Shown in pieces: positions 55,333 to 64,000 of a DNA stretch of 64,000 nucleotides (the first letter of the stretch is position 1; each line of letters begins with the position of its first letter). The stretch is from Polycyclovorans sp. GTDB lineage: Bacteria > Pseudomonadota > Gammaproteobacteria > Nevskiales > Nevskiaceae. The position numbers were made by a program, and so were the translations under genes. The notes beneath the pieces are model-generated. The model did not search any database and was not told the origin of the DNA. It worked only from the letters and a program-made list of their open reading frames with translations. Location: NCBI GenBank assembly GCA_002706265.1, contig PAKU01000011.1:1-64000 (forward strand). The letters are read 5' to 3'.

Positions 55333-58300
55333 ATGACCAGCCCCGCCGCCTTCAAGAAGCCCGAGCCCTACAAGGCCAAGCACAAGATTCGCCTGGTCAC
55401 CGCCACCGCCCTGTTCGACGGCCACGACGCGTCGATCAACATCATGCGCCGCATCCTGCAGGCCTCCGGCGCCGAGGTGGTGCACCTTGGCCACAACCGC
55501 TCGGCCGCCGAGATCGTCAACGCCGCCTTGCAGGAAGACGCCCAGGCCATTGCCATCACCTCGTATCAGGGGGGACACACCGAGTTCTTCAAATACATCA
55601 TTGATCTGCTGCGCGAGAACGGCGGCGAGCACATCAAGGTGTATGGCGGCGGCGGCGGCGTGATCGTGCCGAGCGAGATCAAGGAGCTGATGGAGTACGG
55701 CGTCACCCGCATTTACTCGCCTGACGACGGCGCGTCGCTGGGGCTGCAAGGCATGATCGACAACCTTGTGCAGGGCGCCGACTACGACGTGACGGCCGCG
55801 GCGCCGAAGCCCGCCAAGGCCCTGGACGCACTGCAGAGCGGCGATCGCCGCGCGTTGGCGCGGGTGATCAGCGCCATCGAAAATGGCGCCTACGACGACG
55901 ACCTGCGCAAGACGCTGCGCGAGGCCGCCGCGGCCATCACCACGCCGCGCCTGGGCATCACCGGCACCGGCGGCGCCGGCAAATCGTCGCTGACCGACGA
56001 ACTGGTGCTGCGCCTGCGGCTGGACCAGGACGACAAGCCGCGCATCGCCATCATCTCGATCGACCCGTCGCGCAAGCGCACCGGCGGCGCGCTGCTGGGC
56101 GACCGCATCCGCATGAATGCCATCGACACGCCCAATGTCTACATGCGCTCGCTGGCCACGCGCGACACCGGCAGTGAACTGTCGGGCGCGCTGCCCGATG
56201 TGATTGCCGCCTGCACGCTCTCGGGCTTCGACCTGATCATCGTCGAGACTTCGGGCATCGGCCAGGGCGATGCGGCCATCGTGCCGTTCGTCGACACCTC
56301 GCTGTACGTGATGACGCCGGAATTCGGCGCCGCCTCACAGCTTGAAAAGATCGACATGATCGACTTCGCCGATTTCATCGCCCTCAACAAGTTCGATCGC
56401 AAGGGATCCGAAGATGCCCTGCGCGACGTGCGCAAGCAGTACCAGCGCAACCGAGAGCGCTTTGGCGAGGCGCCCGACATGATGCCGGTGTTCGGCACCA
56501 TGGCGTCGCGCTTCAACGACGACGGGGTGACGGCGCTGTATCAGGCCATCCTCCCGGCGCTGAAAGCGCAGGGCTTCAAGGCCGAAAAGTCGCGGCTCAA
56601 ACCGGTGAGCGTGCGCAGCTCCACCACCCGACTGGCCGTGGTCCCGCCCGACCGCGTGCGCTATCTGGCCGAAATTGCCGAGACGGTCCGCGGCTACCAC
56701 AAAGACGTGGAAGCCCAGGTGCAGGTGGCCCGCGAGTGTCAGGCGCTGCGCATCAGCCACGGCCTGCTGGCCAGTGCAGACCCGAACACCGCGGCGGCCA
56801 TCGAGCCGGTGTTGCAGGCCAAGGAGGGTGACCTGTTGCCGGCACCGCGCAAGCTGCTAGCGCAGTGGCCCGAAGTGGTCAAGCAATACAGCGGCGACAC
56901 CCATGTGACCAGGGTGCGCGACAAAGAACTGACCACCGTGCTCACCACCGAATCGCTGTCGGGCACCAAGGTGCGCAAGGTCGCCCTGCCCCGCTTCGGG
57001 GATGACGGTGAGCTGCTGCGTTTCCTGATGAAGGAAAACCTGCCCGGCTATTTTCCGTTTGCAGCGGGCGTGTTTCCGTTCAAGCGCGAAGGTGAAGACC
57101 CCACGCGCATGTTTGCCGGTGAAGGCGACGCATTCCGCACCAACCGCCGCTTCAAGCGCCTGTCGGAGGGCATGCCCGCGCACCGCCTGTCGACGGCCTT
57201 TGACTCGGTCACGCTCTATGGCTGGGATCCGGCCGAGCGCCCCGACATTTACGGCAAGGTCGGCAATTCCGGCGTGTCCATCTGCACGCTGGAAGACATG
57301 AAGGTGTTGTACGACGGCTTCGACCTCTGTGCCCCGAGCACCTCGGTTTCGATGACCATCAACGGGCCGGCGCCGATGCTGCTGGCCATGTTCATGAACA
57401 CCGCGATCGACCAGCAGGTCGCGCAGTTCAAGGCCAAGAACCAGCGCGACCCCAGTGCCGAAGAACACGCCAAGATCAGGGCATTTACCTTGTCGACGGT
57501 GCGCGGCACGGTGCAGGCCGACATTCTCAAGGAGGACCAGGGTCAGAACACCTGCATCTTCAGCACCGAGTTCGCGCTGAAGATGATGGGCGACATTCAG
57601 CAGTATTTCGTCGAACATCAGGTGCGCAATTTCTACTCGGTGTCGATCTCGGGCTACCACATTGCCGAGGCCGGGGCGAACCCGATAAGCCAACTGGCGT
57701 TCACGCTCTCGAACGGCTTCACCTATGTCGAAAGCTATCTGGCGCGCGGCATGCACATCGACGACTTCGCGCCCAACCTGAGCTTCTTTTTCAGCAACGG
57801 CATGGACCCGGAGTACTCGGTGATCGGCCGCGTTGCGCGGCGCATCTGGGCGGTGGCGATGAAGCACAAGTACGGCGGCAACGAGCGCAGCCAGAAGCTG
57901 AAATATCACGTGCAGACCTCAGGCCGTTCGCTGCACGCGCAAGAGATGCAGTTCAACGACATCCGCACCACGCTGCAGGCACTGATCGCGATCAACGACA
58001 ACTGCAACTCACTGCACACCAACGCTTTCGACGAGGCGATCACCACGCCCACCGAAGAATCGGTGCGTCGTGCCATGGCCATCCAGCTGATCATCAACCG
58101 CGAATTCGGCCTCACCAAGAACGAGAACGGCCTGCAGGGCAGCTTCATCATCGATGAGCTGACCGATCTGGTCGAAGAAGCCGTGCTGCGTGAATTCGAG
58201 GCCATCGCCAACCGCGGCGGCGTGCTGGGCGCCATGGAAACCGGCTATCAGCGCGGCAAGATCCAGGACGAATCCATGCTCTACGAGCACAAGAAGCACG

Positions 58301-58602
58301 ACGGCTCGCTGCCGCTGATTGGCGTGAACACCTTCCGCAATCCCAAGGGCGACAGTGAGGCGTTCGAGGTGGAACTGGCACGCTCGACCGACGACGAGAA
58401 AAAGAGCCAGATCACCCGCCTGCACGCCTTCCAGGCGCGCAATGCCGAGCCGGGTCGGCAGCAGCTGGCCCGCCTGCGCGAGGCGGTAATGAGCGAGCAG
58501 AACACCTTCGAAGTGCTGATGGACGCGGTTCGTGTCTGCTCCCTGGGCGACATCACCCACGCACTCTACGAAGTGGGCGGGCGCTACCGCCGCAACATGT
58601 AG
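55333..58602 (+). CDS. icmF: Fused isobutyryl-CoA mutase (IcmF)
   Basis: A 1089-residue adenosylcobalamin enzyme interconverting isobutyryl-CoA and n-butyryl-CoA. The N-terminal cobalamin domain (about 15-150) has the [12 protein letters not shown] motif with base-on histidine H31 and the [12 protein letters not shown] loop. A MeaB-type G-protein chaperone domain (about 190-480) has the P-loop [19 protein letters not shown] and NKFD. The substrate-binding mutase domain fills the C-terminal half ([37 protein letters not shown]). The order B12-G-mutase is diagnostic of IcmF rather than methylmalonyl-CoA mutase. An AraC-type gene is divergent. Confidence 0.95.
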   Translation: MTSPAAFKKPEPYKAKHKIRLVTATALFDGHDASINIMRRILQASGAEVVHLGHNRSAAEIVNAALQEDAQAIAITSYQGGHTEFFKYIIDLLRENGGEHIKVYGGGGGVIVPSEIKELMEYGVTRIYSPDDGASLGLQGMIDNLVQGADYDVTAAAPKPAKALDALQSGDRRALARVISAIENGAYDDDLRKTLREAAAAITTPRLGITGTGGAGKSSLTDELVLRLRLDQDDKPRIAIISIDPSRKRTGGALLGDRIRMNAIDTPNVYMRSLATRDTGSELSGALPDVIAACTLSGFDLIIVETSGIGQGDAAIVPFVDTSLYVMTPEFGAASQLEKIDMIDFADFIALNKFDRKGSEDALRDVRKQYQRNRERFGEAPDMMPVFGTMASRFNDDGVTALYQAILPALKAQGFKAEKSRLKPVSVRSSTTRLAVVPPDRVRYLAEIAETVRGYHKDVEAQVQVARECQALRISHGLLASADPNTAAAIEPVLQAKEGDLLPAPRKLLAQWPEVVKQYSGDTHVTRVRDKELTTVLTTESLSGTKVRKVALPRFGDDGELLRFLMKENLPGYFPFAAGVFPFKREGEDPTRMFAGEGDAFRTNRRFKRLSEGMPAHRLSTAFDSVTLYGWDPAERPDIYGKVGNSGVSICTLEDMKVLYDGFDLCAPSTSVSMTINGPAPMLLAMFMNTAIDQQVAQFKAKNQRDPSAEEHAKIRAFTLSTVRGTVQADILKEDQGQNTCIFSTEFALKMMGDIQQYFVEHQVRNFYSVSISGYHIAEAGANPISQLAFTLSNGFTYVESYLARGMHIDDFAPNLSFFFSNGMDPEYSVIGRVARRIWAVAMKHKYGGNERSQKLKYHVQTSGRSLHAQEMQFNDIRTTLQALIAINDNCNSLHTNAFDEAITTPTEESVRRAMAIQLIINREFGLTKNENGLQGSFIIDELTDLVEEAVLREFEAIANRGGVLGAMETGYQRGKIQDESMLYEHKKHDGSLPLIGVNTFRNPKGDSEAFEVELARSTDDEKKSQITRLHAFQARNAEPGRQQLARLREAVMSEQNTFEVLMDAVRVCSLGDITHALYEVGGRYRRNM

Positions 58603-58628
58603 GCCACGGTCGCCGGGCAACTCCAAGA

Positions 58629-58656
58629 GGCGCTGAGGGCTGCGGCCCTCAGCGCC
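58629..58656. terminator. Strong hairpin after icmF
   Basis: A perfect 12-base-pair stem (58629-58640 with 58645-58656) with a TGCG tetraloop, 27 bases past the icmF stop. No clear T-run follows, so it may act as a mRNA-stabilising or Rho-linked element rather than a classical terminator. Confidence 0.5.
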
Positions 58657-58754
58657 GTGTTCGTGAATGACTGATCAATGGGCCGACGGCCATTCCGAGG
58701 GCCGGTACCGGCCACCGCGCGGCGCGGCGCGGCGGATACGTCGACCGGGCCGGT

Positions 58755-58994
58755 TCAGACCCCTGCCTGGCGCAACACCAGCCGCACAATCATCACCAGG
58801 CCCACCACCAGCAGAAGGGTCATCACCACGCCGATGACGATGAAATGGGCAGCCTTGCCCTGGGTGAAATCGCGCTGCCGATTCTTCGCGGTCTGCACCC
58901 CGAAGAACGACGCCGCCACGCTGCACACGGTGGCCCACAAACTGTTGCTGGCGGGCGATTTCGGCGGCGGTTCCGGTGTCGGTGAGGTGTTCAT
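58755..58994 (-). CDS. DUF2970 family small membrane protein
   Basis: A 79-residue protein. SLWATVCSVAASFFGVQTAKNR ahead of a single C-terminal membrane helix (about 50-72) matches DUF2970, a small proteobacterial family of unknown function in which the segment SxxAAFFGVQ is conserved. The ATG at 58994 gives MNTSPTPEPPPKS; a 40-codon upstream extension is rejected. It lies 106 bases downstream of murI on the same strand. Confidence 0.8.
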   Translation of the reverse strand: MNTSPTPEPPPKSPASNSLWATVCSVAASFFGVQTAKNRQRDFTQGKAAHFIVIGVVMTLLLVVGLVMIVRLVLRQAGV

Positions 58995-59100
58995 GCAGTC
59001 TCCAGATAGGGGGCATGCCGCGTTGGCGGCGGGTGCATCAATGGCGTGCGTGCGGCGCCTTTGGCGCGCCGGCAACGGTACACGGTGGCGAGGCCGTCGC

Positions 59101-59886
59101 TCATGTGGCTGCAAAACCTAACAGGCGTCGCTGCTGCTGAAAATCATGATCAGACCCGCTGCAGCGCCAGAGTGTCGGTCCCGGCCCGGAGGCAGGATTG
59201 AGCGCGGCCGCATCGCCCAGCACCCGTGCGGCCTGCCGCGCCACGGCGGGCCCGGTGTCCAGCAGGTGGATGTCGGGCCCCACGAGGTCGCGCAGGGCCG
59301 GGGCCAGAAACGGGAAATGGGTGCAGCCCAACACCAGCACGTCACATCGCGCCTCGATCAACGGTTGCACGTCGCCGCGCAGCATGGCCATGCACGCCGG
59401 GGAGTGCAGATCGCCGGCCTCGACCCGCTCCACCCAGCCACTGCAGGCACGGGTGTGCACCGTGACGCCGCGCGCATGGGCATCGACCAGCGCCTGAAAA
59501 CGCTCGCCGGCCAGACTGCGGGTGGTGGCCAGCACGCCGACGTGGCCGCTGCGACTCGCCATCACCGCCGGTTTGACGCCGGGCTCCATGCCCACGAAGG
59601 GCAACTCGAAACGGGCGCGCAGATGGGCAATCGCGGCAATCGTCGCGGTGTTGCAGGCCACCACAATCAACTTGGCGCCGGCAGCGATCAATTCAGCGCT
59701 GATGGCCTCGGCACGCGCGCGAATGGTCGCCACATCGCGCTCGCCGTAGGGGCAATGGGCGGTGTCGGCGTAATAGAGGAAACGTTCGTGCGGCAGTTGC
59801 GCCTGCAAGGCCCGCAGCACGCTCAGGCCGCCGACCCCGGAGTCAAAGATGCCAATGGGCGCTGCCGCGTGCAGCCCGGCGGTCAT
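59101..59886 (-). CDS. murI: Glutamate racemase
   Basis: A 261-residue enzyme making D-glutamate for peptidoglycan. The two catalytic cysteines lie in VVACNTATIAA and VLGCTHFPFL, and IGIFDSGVGGLSV with YYADTAHCPYGER completes the active site. The ATG overlaps the stop of the upstream alpha/beta hydrolase by four bases. The last 30 residues are variable, Gln- and Gly-rich. Confidence 0.95.
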   Translation of the reverse strand: MTAGLHAAAPIGIFDSGVGGLSVLRALQAQLPHERFLYYADTAHCPYGERDVATIRARAEAISAELIAAGAKLIVVACNTATIAAIAHLRARFELPFVGMEPGVKPAVMASRSGHVGVLATTRSLAGERFQALVDAHARGVTVHTRACSGWVERVEAGDLHSPACMAMLRGDVQPLIEARCDVLVLGCTHFPFLAPALRDLVGPDIHLLDTGPAVARQAARVLGDAAALNPASGPGPTLWRCSGSDHDFQQQRRLLGFAAT

Positions 59887-60635
59887 AAACGCATCAATGC
59901 GCGGACTTCGCGGGCCACCGCTTCAGGGCGCGCCATGGGCAGCCCGTGGCGCTCGCCGGGAAAGCAGCGCACGCGCATGTGCGGAATCACCAGGCGCAGT
60001 TCGCGAATCGGTTCGAATTCGAAATAGTCGTACTCAGAGGCAAGCCACAACAACGGCTTCTTCCAGCCCGACAGGCGATCGCGCGCCTCCCAGCCGATCA
60101 GGGCATTCAGCGCCGCCAGATACGGGCCGACGCGGTTGCGGCGCCCGCGGGCAATCACCGGCGCCCGCAGGGCGGCGTCTGCCGGGTCGGGGAACATGCG
60201 CATGGCACTCAGCCTGGCCAGCCTGCGCGGCCCCAGAGTGCGCACCATGAAGCGCCGGTACACCACCTCGAAGTGGTCACGCGGTGTTTGCGGCGTGAAC
60301 GCCGGCATCGAGTTGATGACCGCCAGACGGGCCACGCCCTGCGGGTGGTTCAAGGCCGCCTCGATGGCCACCGCGCCGCCCATGGAATGCCCGACCAGCG
60401 CGCCCACCTGATGGACCCCCAGCGCCTGCAGCGCGCCCCACACCGCCTCGGCGTAGTCGACAAGGCCGCCGGGCGCCGCCAGTGGCGGGGCCGACCCGAA
60501 ACCGGGCAGGTCGACCACCAGCACCCGGAACGTATCGGACAGCAGCGGCACGACGCGGCGCCAGTCTTCGTGGTTGGCGCCCAGGCCGTGAATCAGCACC
60601 ACGACGGGGCCCTGGCCCTGGTCGATCACCACCAT
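59883..60635 (-). CDS. Alpha/beta hydrolase
   Basis: About 250 residues. VVLIHGLGANHEDWRRVVP is the oxyanion-side strand, the nucleophile is serine in LVGHSMGGAVAIEA, the acid lies in WLASEYDYFEFEP, and the histidine in CFPGERHGLPMARPE. It has no signal peptide. The start at 60635 (MVVIDQG) is the family-like choice; an in-frame start nine codons earlier exists. It precedes murI with ATGA overlap, a link probably of transcription only. Substrate unknown. Confidence 0.85.
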   Translation of the reverse strand: MVVIDQGQGPVVVLIHGLGANHEDWRRVVPLLSDTFRVLVVDLPGFGSAPPLAAPGGLVDYAEAVWGALQALGVHQVGALVGHSMGGAVAIEAALNHPQGVARLAVINSMPAFTPQTPRDHFEVVYRRFMVRTLGPRRLARLSAMRMFPDPADAALRAPVIARGRRNRVGPYLAALNALIGWEARDRLSGWKKPLLWLASEYDYFEFEPIRELRLVIPHMRVRCFPGERHGLPMARPEAVAREVRALMRL

Positions 60636-60701
60636 GGTCAGCGCCCGGGGGCGACTGCGCACGCCCCGTCACGGGCGCGCGGCGCGGCAGGCCGGCTCAC
60701 C

Positions 60702-62588
60702 TCAAAACCCACCACGGCTGCTCACCGCCACACCGCACTCGCAGTGCGCGTACTGACCGCGCGGATCGCTGAAGCGCGACAGCGGCACGACGATGCGCTC
60801 GGCCGGCACCCACAACTGCATCAGACTCTGCGGAATCACCGAGGCCCGCACCAGACCCGAAAGCCCGCCAAAGAACTGTTTGATCAGCAACATGAAGGGG
60901 TCGGTTTCTTCGGTCCACTCCACCAGTTCCCAGTCGTCAAGGCCGGCCAGTTCGCCCAGCGCGGCCACCGCGTCGGCCTCGGTGCCGAAGGCGTCGATCA
61001 GGCCATGATCCAGCGCCGCTTCGCCGCTCCACACCCGGCCACGCGCCACGGCATCGATGGCGTCGGGGGTCTGCCCCCGCGCCTCGGCCACCTTGTTGAT
61101 GAAGTCGTCGTAGCCCCGCTGCACTTCGGCCTGAATCACGCGCTTTGCATTGGCGCCCAGTGGCCGGTCCAGCCGGAACGCGCCGGCCAACGACGTGGTG
61201 CCCACCCCATCGGTGGTGACGCCGATCTTTTGCAGGCTGTTCTCGAAGGTGGGCAGCAGACCAAAGATGCCGATCGACCCGGTGATGGTTTCCGGCAGGG
61301 CGAAAATGTGGTCGGCGTTCATCGAAATCCAGTAGCCGCCACTGGCCGCCACGTTGCCCATTGACACCACCACCGGCTTGCCGGCTGCCTTGAGCTGCGC
61401 CACCCCGCGACGGATTTGCTCGGAAGCCCACACGCTGCCGCCGGGCGAGTCGACGCGCAGCAGCACGGCACGCACCTTGTCGTCACGCTGCGCGGCCATC
61501 AACAGCTCCTGCACCGAATCCCCCCCCGAGACGCCCACCTCGCTGTAGCCGTCCACAATCTCGCCCTGCACCACCACGCGCGCGATCCAGGCCGGCGTCG
61601 GACTCGCCGCCAACGCGGATTGCTGCTGCATCTCGGTCGCGGCCAGGTAGTCGTGAAAGTGAATCTGCCGGAAGCTGCCGTGCTCGGCATCTTCGCCCAC
61701 GCGTTCTTTCATGCGGCTGCGGAAGGCTTCGAGCGTCTCGACATGCGTGACCAGCGCGGCCTGCAGGGCCACTTCTGCGCCGCGCCCGCCTTGGGCCTCC
61801 ATGGCTTCGGGCAGGGTCTCGACGAACCGGTGCACGGCGTCGGGTGCCAAATCTCGGCCTTCGGCCACGTTGACGCCGTAACGACCCCAAAGGTCTTGCA
61901 GCCAGTCCAGATTGGCCTGCTTGGCCTCGTCCGACATGTTCTGGCGGATGAACGGCTCCACGGCCGACTTGTACTCACCCACGCGAAACACGTTGACGGT
62001 GACGCCGAGCTTGTCGGTCAGGCCCTTGAGAAAGTTCGCATAGCGCGACAAGCCCTCTAGCGCCAACATGCCCAGCGGATCCATGACGATCTCGTCGGCA
62101 TGGCTGGCCGCCAGATACGCCGCCTGGTCGTACCACGCCGAATACGCCACCACCGACTTGCCGGTGGCCCGGAACTGATCGATGGCCTGAATCAGCTCGG
62201 CGCTCTGGGCGAGGCCGATCTGCGTCATGTCGTCCAACTTGAGCACGGCAAAATTGATGCGCGGGTCTTCGGCGCCCCGCTCGAAGGCGGTGATGAGGTC
62301 GCGCAACGCGGTCTGCGGCGGCGGCGCGCCGGCCAGTTGATCGACCAGCGCCCAGCGCGGGTCGATGTCGATGCGGTCCACCACCGCCCCGGAGGGCGCG
62401 ACGATCAGGGCAACGTTGTCTTCAACCTTGACGGCAACGCCCGGCCCCCGCCAGATGAACCACAACGTGACCAGAAAAAAACCGAAGCCGATGATGATCG
62501 CGGCCTTGTAAAGGGTGGACACCACGGTCCAAAGCCGATCGAACACACGCGAAAACCACGACTTTGAGGCTTGATCGGCATCGGCCAT
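60702..62588 (-). CDS. sppA: Signal peptide peptidase SppA (67 kDa type)
   Basis: A 628-residue two-repeat serine protease. A membrane anchor (about 26-46) precedes the two ClpP-like domains. The catalytic lysine is in RVGEYKSAVEPF of the first and the serine in GNVAASGGYW of the second, as in E. coli SppA. It degrades cleaved signal peptides in the inner membrane. The C-terminus is Trp/Arg-rich and slightly longer than usual. It is divergent from trxB across 215 bases. Confidence 0.95.
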   Translation of the reverse strand: MADADQASKSWFSRVFDRLWTVVSTLYKAAIIIGFGFFLVTLWFIWRGPGVAVKVEDNVALIVAPSGAVVDRIDIDPRWALVDQLAGAPPPQTALRDLITAFERGAEDPRINFAVLKLDDMTQIGLAQSAELIQAIDQFRATGKSVVAYSAWYDQAAYLAASHADEIVMDPLGMLALEGLSRYANFLKGLTDKLGVTVNVFRVGEYKSAVEPFIRQNMSDEAKQANLDWLQDLWGRYGVNVAEGRDLAPDAVHRFVETLPEAMEAQGGRGAEVALQAALVTHVETLEAFRSRMKERVGEDAEHGSFRQIHFHDYLAATEMQQQSALAASPTPAWIARVVVQGEIVDGYSEVGVSGGDSVQELLMAAQRDDKVRAVLLRVDSPGGSVWASEQIRRGVAQLKAAGKPVVVSMGNVAASGGYWISMNADHIFALPETITGSIGIFGLLPTFENSLQKIGVTTDGVGTTSLAGAFRLDRPLGANAKRVIQAEVQRGYDDFINKVAEARGQTPDAIDAVARGRVWSGEAALDHGLIDAFGTEADAVAALGELAGLDDWELVEWTEETDPFMLLIKQFFGGLSGLVRASVIPQSLMQLWVPAERIVVPLSRFSDPRGQYAHCECGVAVSSRGGF

Positions 62589-62691
62589 CAGCGCACCTTG
62601 CTTGAAAATGGGGGGTCAATCCCCAAGTGTAAGGGGCGGTCGGTATCGGCGCCGCGTCAGCGCCACCCCGGCACGCAACGCAGCGCCCGTT

Positions 62692-63769
<1,078 letters not shown>

Positions 63770-63835
63770 TTCTGAAGGCCGGCCTCGCCACAAGGCCGGG
63801 CCGCCGCGCTGCCGTTTCCTGACGAGACCTGCCGA

Positions 63836-64000
63836 ATGAAGCTTTTTTGCAACGCCACTTCCCCGTTCGCCCGCAAGGTGCGTGTCGCCATGCACGAGAT
63901 GGGCCTTTCAGATCGGGTCGAAGAGGTCCTCACCGACCCGTTCGCGGCCTCGCCGCCGCCCGAACTGCTGGCGGCCAACCCGCTGTCGCGCATCCCGACC
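63836..64000 (+). CDS. Glutathione S-transferase family protein; 5' part only
   Basis: The first 55 codons are present. MKLFCNATSPFARKVRVAMHE is cut here after 'SPFARKVRVAMHE' type residues: the thioredoxin-like N-terminal domain of GSTs, with the glutathione-contacting serine in TSPFARKVR and the cis-proline reached in NPLSRIPT. The frame runs off the right edge. The class and substrate cannot be told from this fragment. Confidence 0.85.
   Translation, partial: MKLFCNATSPFARKVRVAMHEMGLSDRVEEVLTDPFAASPPPELLAANPLSRIPT

Overview
The window is GC-rich chromosomal DNA from a proteobacterium, most likely a gammaproteobacterium. This rests on gene order: pheA-hisC-tyrA-aroA-cmk-rpsA-ihfB-lapA-lapB, cutA-dsbD(N)-tlpA-aroQ-accB-accC, proC-yggT-metX-metW-DUF4426, and gatCAB divergent from mreBCD-mrdA-rodA-mltB-rlpA are arrangements known from gammaproteobacteria such as pseudomonads and xanthomonads. 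A finer assignment (for example Nevskiales) would be a guess. Genes are tightly packed, with many 4-base ATGA, GTGA or TTGA stop/start overlaps. No gene-free stretch exceeds 300 bases; the longest are 12016-12279, 37050-37277, 62589-62803 and 53522-53724. I saw no insertion sequence, prophage, integrase, CRISPR array or replication origin.

Layout. 1-7983 (minus): an aromatic amino acid operon (pheA, hisC, tyrA, aroA) running into cmk, rpsA, ihfB, lapA and the start of lapB. 8120-8195: tRNA-Thr. 8290-12015 (plus): cutA, a stand-alone DsbD N-terminal domain, a membrane-anchored TlpA-like thioredoxin, aroQ and accBC. 12280-16809: an intact TolC-family gene followed by a decayed RND efflux pump. 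16863-20462 (minus): clpX, clpP, tig and tRNA-Leu. 20583-21502 (minus): a TlpA-like thioredoxin preceded by the fused ends of a deleted fatty acyl-CoA synthetase. 21641-28824: an SDR, ilvA, proC, yggT, metX, metW, a DUF4426 protein and a beta-propeller protein. 28979-37049: an acyl-CoA synthetase, purU, several secreted proteins, a lipoprotein metallo-beta-lactamase/Cfa-like/DUF1295 cluster and a hotdog thioesterase.

37083-39610: a fused remnant of an ECF sigma factor and a periplasmic metal sensor, two tandem small SET-domain proteins, and hslO. 39607-50638: gatCAB, divergent from the rod-shape and cell-wall elongation operon. 50684-54126: a methyltransferase, an S4 protein, a YgjP-like metalloprotease, tRNA-Gln, rplM-rpsI and a CigR-like protein. 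54146-58602: an AraC-type regulator divergent from icmF, a fused isobutyryl-CoA mutase. 58755-64000: a DUF2970 protein, murI, an alpha/beta hydrolase, sppA, trxB and the start of a glutathione S-transferase.

Most of the window is core housekeeping sequence. What stands out is localised gene loss: an RND pump with four separate lesions, two genes or gene pairs reduced to fused ends by internal deletion, and a DsbD reduced to its periplasmic domain. Also notable are a tandem pair of free-standing SET-domain proteins and an EPSP synthase carrying all four class II sequence signatures. I did not find a clearly new multi-gene system. The SET pair and the MBL/Cfa-like/DUF1295 cluster are the best leads for undescribed function.
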